Translations under genes and position numbers: made by a program
Part shown: positions 1-7,683 of the stretch, in pieces
Layout: each line of letters opens with the position of its first letter
Position numbering within the stretch: the stretch's first letter is position 1
The notes under the pieces: model-generated
Database searches by the model: none
The model's input: only the letters and a program-made list of their open reading frames with translations
What the model was told of the DNA's origin: nothing
NCBI GenBank assembly: GCA_945873675.1
Contig: CAMCEP010000009.1
Location: 1-23,781 of the forward strand
Reading direction: 5' to 3'
Length of the DNA stretch: 23,781 bases
DNA from: Asaia bogorensis
GTDB lineage: Bacteria > Pseudomonadota > Alphaproteobacteria > Acetobacterales > Acetobacteraceae

Positions 1-53
1 GCCTGGCCCGCCCCGCGCCGCTGCCCAGCCATTGGCCGGAGAGGCACTGGCGC
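1..53 (+). repeat. 46-bp direct repeat, copy 1, at the window edge (out of imuB frame)
   Basis: Bases 1-46 are identical to 263-308. The match continues with one mismatch (c47 versus a309) through base 53. The offset is 262 bp, not a multiple of three, so copy 1 is read in a different frame from copy 2. Copy 2 encodes native-looking ImuB sequence (LARPAPLPSHWPER). Normal ImuB sequence resumes inside the shared string GGCAnTGGCGC at about 43-53. The copy is a rearrangement or an assembly/read chimera. Confidence 0.9.
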
Positions 54-633
54 ACCCAACCGCGACCCCGCCCATCTGGCGCGGCTATTTGCCGAGCCCC
101 TGGCCAGCCTGGCGCCGGAACTGGGTTTTGAGCGTTTTACCCTACACGCCCTGGTGACCGACTCTATGGGCGCGGAAGGGCAGGGTGCCTTGCCCATGGG
201 TGCCGCGCCGCGCCCGGATGGGGTTTTGGCGCAGCTATTGGACAGGCTTGGCCAAAGGCTGCGCCTGGCCCGCCCCGCGCCGCTGCCCAGCCATTGGCCG
301 GAGAGGCAATGGCGCGCCGCCCCCCCGCATGAAGCGCCCATCGCCACCCCGCCCGGCTGGGGTGCCCGCGCCGCGCCGGTGCTGCTGCGTCGTCGGCCTG
401 AAGCTGTGCAAGTCACTACCTTTGCCGAAGGCGCCCCCGCCGCGCTCCGCTGGCGCGGGCGGGTTTATCCGCTAACCCGTGCTGAAGGCCCGCTCAGGCT
501 GGAACCGGAATGGTGGCATGGCGGCGCGCTGCCGCCGGCGCGGGAATATCACCATGTGCAACTCGCTTCCGGTGAAAGGCTGTGGCTCTGCCATGCCGGT
601 GGGCGCTGGGTGGTGCAGGGCGATTTGCCGTGA
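1..633 (+). CDS. imuB: ImuB, DNA polymerase Y-family-like mutasome protein (C-terminal part, 5' end missing)
   Basis: The frame is open from base 1 and ends at TGA 631-633. It reads as the C-terminal part of ImuB, the catalytically inactive Y-family polymerase relative that connects DnaE2 to the beta clamp in SOS-induced translesion synthesis. Recognisable ImuB-like stretches are GTGAPNRDPAHLARLF near the left edge and LPSHWPERQWRAAPP in the middle, followed by a C-terminal domain rich in Trp and Arg. The polymerase-like core and the clamp-binding motif lie outside the window. The stop codon overlaps the dnaE2 GTG start, typical of an imuA-imuB-dnaE2 operon. About the first 43 bases do not fit ImuB in this frame. 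They are a copy of bases 263-308 shifted to another frame, so the true protein probably starts matching the family only from about base 43. Identity rests on C-terminal resemblance plus context. Confidence 0.82.
   Translation, partial: AWPAPRRCPAIGRRGTGAPNRDPAHLARLFAEPLASLAPELGFERFTLHALVTDSMGAEGQGALPMGAAPRPDGVLAQLLDRLGQRLRLARPAPLPSHWPERQWRAAPPHEAPIATPPGWGARAAPVLLRRRPEAVQVTTFAEGAPAALRWRGRVYPLTRAEGPLRLEPEWWHGGALPPAREYHHVQLASGERLWLCHAGGRWVVQGDLP
263..315 (+). repeat. 46-bp direct repeat, copy 2, inside imuB (in frame)
   Basis: This is the partner of the copy at 1-53: 46 identical bases, then one mismatch, then six more matches. Here the sequence is read in frame as the ImuB stretch LARPAPLPSHWPERQW, so this is probably the original copy. 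Confidence 0.9.
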
Positions 634-3600
634 CTCTGCCCGGCTATGCGGAGGTGGCGGCGCGATCCAATTTCTCCTTCCTGGATGGTGCCTCGCATCC
701 TGAGGAATTGGTGGAACAAGCCGCCGCCCTTGGCCATGTCGGCTTTGGGCTTTGTGATACCAATGGGCTGGCCGGCGTGGTGCGCGCGCATGGCGCGGCC
801 AAGGCGGCGGGGCTGGCCTTCGCGCCGGGCTGCCGGTTGCGGCTGGAAGATGGCGCGGAATGGCTGATCTGGCCTGCGGATCGCGCTGCCTATGGGCGTC
901 TGACCACGCTGCTTTCAGCGGCGCGCATGGCCGCCCCCAAGGGGGAATACCGGCTGGATTTCGCGGCACTTTGCGATGCGGCGGAAGGGCAGGTGGTGGC
1001 GGCGATACCGCCCGTGACACCAGAAGCCTTGCGCCGCTTGGCTGGGCTGCGCCTGGCCTTGCCGCCATTGATCGCCGTTGCCTGCCCCTTGCTGGGCGAT
1101 GATGCAGCGCAACTCACGCATCACGCTGCCTTGGCGGAAGCGACTGGGGCACGGCTGCTCGCCACCAACAACATCCGTTATCACCAAGCATCGCGGCGGC
1201 GCCTTGCGGATGTATTGAGCGCCATTCGCCTGCGCTGTTCGGTGGAAGCCTTGGGCCAGGCGGCGGAACCCAATGCAGAACGCCATTTGAAATCCCCCGC
1301 CGAAATGGCGCGGCTTTTCGCGCGCTATCCTGATGCTTTGCAGGCGAGTGTTGATGTGCTGGCAACCACGCGCGGCTTTTCGCTGGATCATTTGCGTTAC
1401 GAATACCCCGATGAAGTGCTGGACCCGGGCCTCACTGCACAACAAAGCCTGGAAGCGCGTGTGGCCGAAGCTGTCGCGGCGCGCTGGCCGGTGCAGGTGC
1501 CGGGTGCCATCACCACGCGCATCGCCCATGAAATGAAGCTGATCAATGACCTTGGCTATGCGCCTTATTTCCTGACGGTGCATGAGATTATTCGCTTCGC
1601 CCGCGCGCGCGGCATTTTGTGCCAAGGGCGCGGTTCGGCGGCGAATTCCACTATTTGCTATGTGCTTGGCATCACCGCCGTTGATCCTGAAAAGCATGAT
1701 TTGCTGTTTGAACGTTTTGTCTCAGCCAGCCGCGGCGAACCGCCCGATATAGACATTGATTTCGAACATGAACGTCGGGAAGAAGTGATCCAGCATCTTT
1801 ACGAACGCTATGGCCGCGACCGCGCGGCGATTTGCGCGACCTTGATCCGCTACCGCCCGCGCAGCGCCATTCGCGAAGTGGGCAAGGCGATGGGCTTGAG
1901 TGAAGACATCACCGCGCGTCTGGCCAAGGCCGGCTGGGGGCCGGGGCGGGAGATGAGCCTGGCTGAATTGGCGCAGGATGAAGGCTTTGACATCAGCGAT
2001 CCGCGTCTGGCGATGACGCTGGAACTCGCGGAGGAATTGCAGGATTTCCCGCGCCATACCGCAACCCATGTCGGTGGCTTTGTCATCACGCGCGGCAAGC
2101 TCACGGAATTGGCAGTGGTGACGCAGGCGGCGATGGAAGACCGCACCGTCTTGGAATGGGACAAGGATGATATTGATGCGCTTGGCATCATGAAGGTGGA
2201 TGTGCTGGGGCTTGGCATGCTCTCCTGCCTCCGGCGTGGATTTGGCTTATTGGCTGAGCATCGGCGGCTTGCACTCGCCTTGGAAAACCTGCCGCGCGAT
2301 TGCGCCCAGACCTATGCCATGCTGCGGCGTGCGGATTCCGTGGGCGTGTTTCAAGTGGAAAGCCGCGCGCAGATGAATATGCTGCCGCGGCTGAAACCGC
2401 GCGCCTTTTATGATCTGGTGGTGCAGGTGGCGATTGTGCGCCCAGGCCCCATTCAGGGCGATATGGTGCATCCCTATCTGCGTCGGCGTCAGGGCTTGGA
2501 AGCGGTGGAATACCCAGCACCTGATCCCGCCTTTGGCCCGGCGGATGAATTGCAGCAGGTGTTGGGGCGCACGCTTGGCGTGCCGCTATTCCAGGAACAG
2601 GCGATGCGCTTGGCCATTGTCGCCGCTGGCTTCACGCCGGAAGAAGCGGATCAATTGCGCCGCGCCATGGCCACTTTTCGCCAACAGGGTTTGGTAACAC
2701 GCCATAAGGAAAAGCTGGTGACGGGCATGACGCGGCGCGGCTATGCGCAGGATTTGGCGGAGCGTGTCTTCGCGCAAATCGAAGGCTTTGGCAGCTACGG
2801 CTTCCCCGAAAGCCATGCGGCGAGCTTCGCGCATCTGGTCTATGCCTCGGCCTGGTTGAAATGCCATCACCCGGCGGCCTTTGCCTGTGCGCTGCTGAAC
2901 AGCCAGCCCATGGGGTTTTACGCGCCGGCGCAGATCATGCGCGATGCGCGCGAGCACGGCGTCGCGGTGCGTGCGGTGGATGTGAATGCCAGCGATTGGG
3001 ATAGCAGCCTGGAAGAAGCACCCGAAAGCGCGGGTGGCCTGGCGCTACGGCTTGGGCTCCGCCTAGTGGCGGGGCTGGCCGCGCGCGATGCGGAAGCGCT
3101 GCTCGCCGCCCGCGCCGCGCGCAATGGCGCGCCCTTCGTGAGTGTGGAGGATTTGGCCTGGCGCGCCGCTCTTTCTCAAGGCGCCTTGGGTGCGCTGGCC
3201 GCCGCCAATGCCTTTCCCGGTGTGCTGCGCCGTGATGCCGCCTGGGCCGCACGCGGTGCGCGGGGCACGCCGCGTGACTTACCGCTTTTCGCTGTGCGTG
3301 ATGGTGTGGGTGCGGCCTTGGCTGATGAAGCCCCCATCCTACCCGAAGCCGCGCCGCTTTTGCCGGCGGAACATGAGGGGGAGAGCATCGTCAATGACTA
3401 CGCAAGGCTCGGCCTGACCTTGGGGCGGCATCCCTTGGCGCTGCTGCGCGCGCAACTCCGCGCCGAAGGGCTGCGTGACACGCGCGATTTGCAGACATGG
3501 AAATCAGGCCGCTTGCTGCGCCTGGCTGGGCTTGTGCTGATGCGCCAGCGCCCCGGTTCCGCCAAGGGCGTAATTTTCATCACCATCGAGGATGAGCACG

Positions 3601-3902
3601 GCACCGCCAATCTGGTGGTCTATACGGATGTCGCAGCGCGTGATCGTCGCGCGCTGCGTGGCGCGCGGCTTTTGCAAGTGGAAGGCAGGGTGGAGCGAGA
3701 GGATCGCCACGCCGAAGTGCCGATCATTCACGTGATCGCGCGGCGCCTGGTTGACCGTTCCGATTTGCTGGAAGGGTTGTTGCGCGAAGCGGGCAGCGAT
3801 TGGGCCGCTGCCGCGCTGGGCCGCGCCGATGAAATCCGCCGCCCGCAGGATGATCGCCGCCCGCCGCGGGCGAAACTGCCCGCGAGCCGGGATTTCAGGT
3901 GA
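630..3902 (+). CDS. dnaE2: DnaE2, error-prone DNA polymerase III alpha-type subunit
   Basis: A C-family DNA polymerase of 1090 aa, used for mutagenic bypass of damaged DNA together with ImuA/ImuB. An N-terminal PHP domain begins at once (YAEVAARSNFSFLDGASHPEEL, residues 6-27, in part). The palm carries PDIDID at about 372-377 and the third acidic residue in IMKVDVLGL (Asp524). The C-terminal part holds GFGSYGFPESHAASFAHLVY, a helix-hairpin-helix/fingers region, and an OB fold from about residue 960 (GVIFITIEDEHGTANLVVY). I chose GTG 630-632 as start because it overlaps the imuB TGA and because the family homology begins directly there. An upstream in-frame ATG at 582 would only add imuB shadow sequence. 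Length and order are normal for DnaE2. LexA control is usual for this operon, but its promoter is outside the window. It converges on the next gene with only 4 bp between stops. Confidence 0.96.
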   Translation: MTLPGYAEVAARSNFSFLDGASHPEELVEQAAALGHVGFGLCDTNGLAGVVRAHGAAKAAGLAFAPGCRLRLEDGAEWLIWPADRAAYGRLTTLLSAARMAAPKGEYRLDFAALCDAAEGQVVAAIPPVTPEALRRLAGLRLALPPLIAVACPLLGDDAAQLTHHAALAEATGARLLATNNIRYHQASRRRLADVLSAIRLRCSVEALGQAAEPNAERHLKSPAEMARLFARYPDALQASVDVLATTRGFSLDHLRYEYPDEVLDPGLTAQQSLEARVAEAVAARWPVQVPGAITTRIAHEMKLINDLGYAPYFLTVHEIIRFARARGILCQGRGSAANSTICYVLGITAVDPEKHDLLFERFVSASRGEPPDIDIDFEHERREEVIQHLYERYGRDRAAICATLIRYRPRSAIREVGKAMGLSEDITARLAKAGWGPGREMSLAELAQDEGFDISDPRLAMTLELAEELQDFPRHTATHVGGFVITRGKLTELAVVTQAAMEDRTVLEWDKDDIDALGIMKVDVLGLGMLSCLRRGFGLLAEHRRLALALENLPRDCAQTYAMLRRADSVGVFQVESRAQMNMLPRLKPRAFYDLVVQVAIVRPGPIQGDMVHPYLRRRQGLEAVEYPAPDPAFGPADELQQVLGRTLGVPLFQEQAMRLAIVAAGFTPEEADQLRRAMATFRQQGLVTRHKEKLVTGMTRRGYAQDLAERVFAQIEGFGSYGFPESHAASFAHLVYASAWLKCHHPAAFACALLNSQPMGFYAPAQIMRDAREHGVAVRAVDVNASDWDSSLEEAPESAGGLALRLGLRLVAGLAARDAEALLAARAARNGAPFVSVEDLAWRAALSQGALGALAAANAFPGVLRRDAAWAARGARGTPRDLPLFAVRDGVGAALADEAPILPEAAPLLPAEHEGESIVNDYARLGLTLGRHPLALLRAQLRAEGLRDTRDLQTWKSGRLLRLAGLVLMRQRPGSAKGVIFITIEDEHGTANLVVYTDVAARDRRALRGARLLQVEGRVEREDRHAEVPIIHVIARRLVDRSDLLEGLLREAGSDWAAAALGRADEIRRPQDDRRPPRAKLPASRDFR

Positions 3903-3906
3903 CCCC

Positions 3907-5004
3907 CTACTTCAACGCAAAATCCTTCAGCACTTCCGGCTTGAACGCCAGCCCATGGCCTGGCGTTTCCGGCGCAGTAATCATCCCCTTGGCGATTTTG
4001 GGCAGGCTGATGAAGACATCATCCAATAGCCCCATCTGTTCCGCCCAAATGCCATTGGGAATGCTCGCCAGCAGATGCACATTCAATTCCGGAAAAAGAT
4101 GTGGCGCGATGGTGATGCCCCAGGTATCGGCAACGGTCGCAATCTTGCGCAACTCCGTCAGGCCGCCGCGCATCGGATCAGGCTGCAGAATGGGCAGGCG
4201 CGGATTTTCCAGGAAAGGCTTCAGATCGGCACGGCCGAAATGCGTCTCCCCACCCACCACGCGCATATCAAGCGCCTCGGCGCAGCGCAGATACCCCGCG
4301 TAATCATCGGCCAGCACCGGTTCTTCCAGCCAGTAAATATCATATTCCTCAAACTTGCGACCCATGGTGATGGCGATATCCGCCGCCCAGCCCATATTCA
4401 CATCAATCATGATATCAATATCGGGACCGACGGCTTCGCGCATGCGCCGCACATTATCAAGATCGGTGTTGAGATCACCAATATGCGCAACCTGCATCTT
4501 GATGGCAGGGTAGCCTTGTTCGATATAGTGCTTGGCCTTGGCAATCATGCCATCGCCACGCGCGCCCCGGAAACAGCCGCTGCCATAGATGGGGATTTCT
4601 GACCGGTAATGCCCCCATAGCCGATGCAAAGGCAGCCCCGCTGCCTTGCCCAGAATATCCCAAAGCGCGATGTCAATCGCCGATTGCGCCATCATGGCCA
4701 CACCGCCGCGCCCACCCGTCAGTGTCGCGCGCCACAGATCGCGCCAGATCGCTTCAATGGCGGAGGCATCGCGCCCGATGATGCGCGGCGCCATCGCTTC
4801 CGCGATGCAGGCGCCAATGGTGCGTTGCAGGGGCAGGTTCAGCAAATGCAGATAGCCCATGCCGGTGATGCCCGATTGCGTGGTGATTTCCACCACCACC
4901 AGATCACGCATCGGCCCCAGAGCATGCCCTGCAAGCCAAGGGTCATCCGCCCAGGGCATTTGCAGTAGCGTGGTTTTCACCTCGCGAATGGTCAGATCAG
5001 TCAT
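3907..5004 (-). CDS. Mandelate racemase/muconate lactonizing enzyme family protein (enolase superfamily)
   Basis: A protein of 365 aa with the two-domain enolase-superfamily fold. The three metal ligands are visible as Asp201 (MIDVNMGW), Glu227 (YWLEEPV) and Glu253 (VGGETHFG). A His-Asp dyad for the mandelate-racemase subgroup is present as Asp276 (LQPDP) and His302 (IAPHLFPE). The usual KxK base motif reads K169-M-Q171, so the second lysine is glutamine. These features suggest a sugar-acid or hydroxy-acid dehydratase/racemase; the substrate cannot be told. The start at 5004 is preceded by GGAAGG about eight bases upstream on this strand; a longer version from 5040 is possible but lacks such a site. 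It stands alone on this strand, divergent from the transglutaminase gene 120 bp away. Confidence 0.9.
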   Translation of the reverse strand: MTDLTIREVKTTLLQMPWADDPWLAGHALGPMRDLVVVEITTQSGITGMGYLHLLNLPLQRTIGACIAEAMAPRIIGRDASAIEAIWRDLWRATLTGGRGGVAMMAQSAIDIALWDILGKAAGLPLHRLWGHYRSEIPIYGSGCFRGARGDGMIAKAKHYIEQGYPAIKMQVAHIGDLNTDLDNVRRMREAVGPDIDIMIDVNMGWAADIAITMGRKFEEYDIYWLEEPVLADDYAGYLRCAEALDMRVVGGETHFGRADLKPFLENPRLPILQPDPMRGGLTELRKIATVADTWGITIAPHLFPELNVHLLASIPNGIWAEQMGLLDDVFISLPKIAKGMITAPETPGHGLAFKPEVLKDFALK

Positions 5005-5094
5005 GTGCGCTTCCTTCCCTGGGGCTGGCTGCGCAAGCATCGGGTGATATGGCGCGGGCGGTCAATCAGCCCTGCAAGGCGGCGGCTCAGCGTG

Positions 5095-5128
5095 TATAAA
5101 CCCTGGCATGGCAAAAGCGCCCGCATGA
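5095..5128 (+). promoter_or_regulatory. Candidate -10 box and 6-codon leader ORF overlapping the transglutaminase start
   Basis: TATAAA at 5095-5100 resembles a -10 element; the best-placed -35 (CTGCAA, 5072-5077) is poor. An ATG at 5108, about where transcription would start, opens a six-codon frame (MAKAPA). Its TGA (5126-5128) overlaps the ATG of the transglutaminase gene at 5125. No Shine-Dalgarno sequence precedes either ATG. The arrangement would suit a leaderless mini-ORF coupled to the downstream gene, but it may be chance. Confidence 0.25.
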
Positions 5129-6009
5129 CGATTCGATTCGCCCTGACCCACCGCAGCACCTATCGCTATGCGCGCGCGGTGGGGCTTGGCCCGCAGCTTA
5201 TTCGCCTGCGCCCGGCGCCGCATTGCCGCACGCCTATCCTGTCCTATGCGCTCAGTATCGAACCGGCCACGCATTGGCTGCATTGGCAGCAAGACCCGCT
5301 TGGGAATTTCATGGCCCGCGTGTTGATGACAGAACCGGTCTCAATTTTCAGTGTCACGGTGGACCTCACAGCCGAAATCACGACCATCAACCCCTTTGAT
5401 TTTTTCGTTGAACCGGAAGCCGCTACCTGGCCCTTCACGCCGGAACCCTGGCTCGCCGAACAGCTTTTGCCTTATCGCCGGCTTGATCCGCTGGGCCCCT
5501 TGCTTGACGCATTTGTACAGGGAATACCGCGCACACCGCGCGGCACAGTTGAATTCCTGGTCAATCTGACCGCGCTGGTGCATCAGCGCATCGCCTATGT
5601 GCAGCGCGCGGAACACGGCGTCTGGAATGGCGAACAAGTGCTGCGGGAAGGGCGCGGTTCCTGCCGCGATACCTCCTGGCTTTTGGTGCAAATTCTCCGC
5701 CGGCTTGGCTTTGGCGCGCGTTTTGTCTCTGGCTATTTGATCGAACCCGCCATGCTGGGGCGTGATGACGCGGAATTGCACGCCTGGGCTGAAGCCTATC
5801 TGCCTGGCGCGGGCTGGGTGGGGCTTGATCCGACCTCTGGCCTATTGGCCGGGGCAGGGCATATCCCGCTTGCCGCCGCGCCTGACCCCGAGAGTGCCGC
5901 GCCGATTTCCGGCACGGTGGACCCGGTTGAAACCGAAACCCGGTTCGAGATGGTGCTGCGTCGCCTGCCCGAAGGGCCGGATTTGCCCATGTCGCCCGCA
6001 CCCCGTTAA
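5125..6009 (+). CDS. Transglutaminase-like cysteine protease-fold protein (stand-alone N-terminal type)
   Basis: A protein of 294 aa. Residues 1-90 match the bacterial transglutaminase N-terminal beta domain (STYRYARAVGLGPQLIRLRP, INPFDFF). The core domain follows with Cys180 (GRGSCRDTSWLL), His219 (ELHAWAEAYLPG) and Asp235 (GLDPTSG), the full papain-like triad. The nearest relatives I recall are the N-terminal parts of alphaproteobacterial proteins of about 1100 aa that continue into a DUF2126 module. Here the chain ends soon after that boundary region (SAAPISGTV) and no DUF2126 sequence follows in any frame. No signal peptide is seen, so it is probably cytoplasmic. The start at 5125 fits the domain start; the frame extends to 5005 but the extra residues look like non-coding leader. 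The next gene starts 10 bp after the stop, so the two are probably co-transcribed. Role unknown; peptidase or amide-bond chemistry is plausible. Confidence 0.88.
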   Translation: MTIRFALTHRSTYRYARAVGLGPQLIRLRPAPHCRTPILSYALSIEPATHWLHWQQDPLGNFMARVLMTEPVSIFSVTVDLTAEITTINPFDFFVEPEAATWPFTPEPWLAEQLLPYRRLDPLGPLLDAFVQGIPRTPRGTVEFLVNLTALVHQRIAYVQRAEHGVWNGEQVLREGRGSCRDTSWLLVQILRRLGFGARFVSGYLIEPAMLGRDDAELHAWAEAYLPGAGWVGLDPTSGLLAGAGHIPLAAAPDPESAAPISGTVDPVETETRFEMVLRRLPEGPDLPMSPAPR

Positions 6010-6019
6010 CAACCCCACC

Positions 6020-6655
6020 ATGACCACCACTGAAACCCCGCCCTATTTCGGCCAATGGGAAACGCCCACGCTGATTGGCGCCATCATCACCGGCGCCTGC
6101 CGTGCGGAAGATGACCCTGCCTGGGCAGCATCTGGCGCGGACAGCCCAGCAGATTATGCGCGCTGGGCGGATCATCTCTGCGGTGTGGCGTGTCTTCGCA
6201 TGGCGCTCGCCGCGCGCGGCATCACGCCACCCCGGGCGCGCGATCTGGCGCGGGTATTGACCGGCTATGGCGCTTATGTGGAACAGCCGGATGGCAACAT
6301 CCGCGGCCTGATCTATGCGCCCGCCATTCTTTGGCTGGCGGAAGCCCATGCCATGCCGGCTGAAATCATTCTGGACCGTGAAGCCCAGGATATCCCAGCT
6401 TTGTTGGCTGATGGGGGGGTGTTCATGGCTTCCGTCCACCCCGCCATTCGCCGGCCAGCAGAGCCCGCGCCCGGCAAAGGCGGCCATCTGGTGCTGGTCT
6501 TCGGCGCTGGGGAAGGAGCGCTTCGCCTGCACAATCCCTCCGGCCATGATCCGGCTTCACAATGCGATGCGCGCGTCGCCATCGCCGATTTTGCGCGTTT
6601 CTTTGCTGGCCGAGGCATTTGGCTGCCCGGCCAGCCATTGGCGCGCGACGCATGA
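6020..6655 (+). CDS. C39-like cysteine peptidase family protein
   Basis: A protein of 211 aa with a C39-like papain fold. Cys54 (ADHLCGVACLRMAL) is the likely nucleophile, with a further Cys58. His156 (GKGGHLVLVFG) and Asn172 (RLHNPSG) complete a Cys-His-Asn/Asp triad in the usual order and spacing. There is no transporter domain, unlike bacteriocin ABC exporters with C39 domains, and no signal peptide. The start is the ATG at 6020; the frame is open upstream but overlaps the transglutaminase gene in another frame. It lies 10 bp after the transglutaminase and 18 bp before the beta-barrel gene. Two neighbouring papain-like enzymes suggest a shared peptide or amide substrate, but this is inference. 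Catalytic competence is likely from the triad; substrate unknown. Confidence 0.8.
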   Translation: MTTTETPPYFGQWETPTLIGAIITGACRAEDDPAWAASGADSPADYARWADHLCGVACLRMALAARGITPPRARDLARVLTGYGAYVEQPDGNIRGLIYAPAILWLAEAHAMPAEIILDREAQDIPALLADGGVFMASVHPAIRRPAEPAPGKGGHLVLVFGAGEGALRLHNPSGHDPASQCDARVAIADFARFFAGRGIWLPGQPLARDA

Positions 6656-6673
6656 GGATTTATCACTAGCCCC

Positions 6674-7645
6674 ATGCAGCCCGCACCCCGCTTTTGGATG
6701 CTGATCTTGCTCTGCCTGACTTTCGCCATGCGGGCGGAAGCACAGAACAATGGGCGCGTGATCACCGGCATTCCGGGCTATAGCCTGCAGCAAGCCGCCG
6801 ATGGGGTGCTTGGCCTGCTCGGTTATAATGTCATCCCGGATGTAACCGCATCTTCGCTCAGCATCAGCCGTGGCGGGCAGACGGATACCGGGCTGCAAAC
6901 CACGCAATTCGGCTTGGGCTTTACGGTTGATCCTGATTTCCCGCTCTATCTGGAAGGCTTCCTTGGCTATTCGCGTTATGATCCGCGCTTCATTTTTTCT
7001 GAAGGCGAAAAGAAATCCATCGTGCCGACGCGCTGGAACAATGTCTCCGGCACCGTTGGGGTTGGCTGGGATTTTCCGATCATTGAAGGCTTGGTCTTTC
7101 GCCCTATCCTGAATGCCTCACTTGGGCATGTGGAAACCGATGCTTCATTGATCGGGCGCCTCTTGGAAATGAGATTCAATCGGGAATTGGCCTTTCTGGA
7201 TCGCGGCCGTATGAATGCCTATGGGCTGGGCGGGTCGCTCATGCTGGATTTGAATATTCAGCGCCCTGGCTACGAAATTGATTTGGAATTGCGCTACACG
7301 GATATCCGGCTTTCGACCTTCGGCGATACATCACCCCTGGTTCGCGGCGAATCAGAAGCAAAAACGGCTAATATATGGGGCCGTGTACGTTGGCCGATGG
7401 AGGCTGAGATGTTTGGCCGGCCGCTCCGTTGGGTGGTGGATTTTTCCCATTCGCGCTTTTTTGGCGACCAGGTGGCGCTGGGTTTTGATCACCTGACCAA
7501 GGTGGGTGGCGGGATTGAGATGAATGTCGGGCGCTATGAATTGGGCGTATTCGATTTCAATATGCAAAGCATCCGTATCGTGGCGCGCTATCTTTTCGGC
7601 AATAACGTCTCCGGCGCCTCGGTTGGGCTTGCAGTCTCCTTCTAA
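6674..7645 (+). CDS. Outer-membrane beta-barrel protein of unknown function
   Basis: A protein of 323 aa with an N-terminal signal peptide (hydrophobic MLILLCLTFAM, cleavage near AEA-Q, residues 22-24). The rest shows alternating polar/hydrophobic short strands with many aromatic residues (FPLYLEGFLGYSRYD, YEIDLELRYTDIRL, MQSIRIVARYLF). It ends in Phe (GLAVSF), the usual C-terminal signal for BAM-dependent insertion. Together these indicate a beta-barrel filling nearly the whole mature chain. I do not recognise a specific porin, autotransporter or secretion family. GAGGA lies 15 bases before the ATG, a long spacing. It follows the C39-like gene by 18 bp and is probably the last gene of that operon. 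Confidence 0.75.
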   Translation: MQPAPRFWMLILLCLTFAMRAEAQNNGRVITGIPGYSLQQAADGVLGLLGYNVIPDVTASSLSISRGGQTDTGLQTTQFGLGFTVDPDFPLYLEGFLGYSRYDPRFIFSEGEKKSIVPTRWNNVSGTVGVGWDFPIIEGLVFRPILNASLGHVETDASLIGRLLEMRFNRELAFLDRGRMNAYGLGGSLMLDLNIQRPGYEIDLELRYTDIRLSTFGDTSPLVRGESEAKTANIWGRVRWPMEAEMFGRPLRWVVDFSHSRFFGDQVALGFDHLTKVGGGIEMNVGRYELGVFDFNMQSIRIVARYLFGNNVSGASVGLAVSF

Positions 7646-7683
7646 TCCTTGCGCCCGCGCGGCAGCCCGCCCATCTTCCCATC

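Noticed and set aside
915..1697. Long minus-strand open frame (260 aa) inside dnaE2
   Set aside because: It is antisense to a clearly recognised gene, shows no family features, and is typical of shadow frames in GC-rich DNA.
5561..6547. Minus-strand open frame of 328 aa across the transglutaminase and C39-like genes
   Set aside because: The opposite-strand genes carry intact catalytic motifs; this frame has low-complexity Arg/Ala/Pro-rich composition and no recognisable domain.
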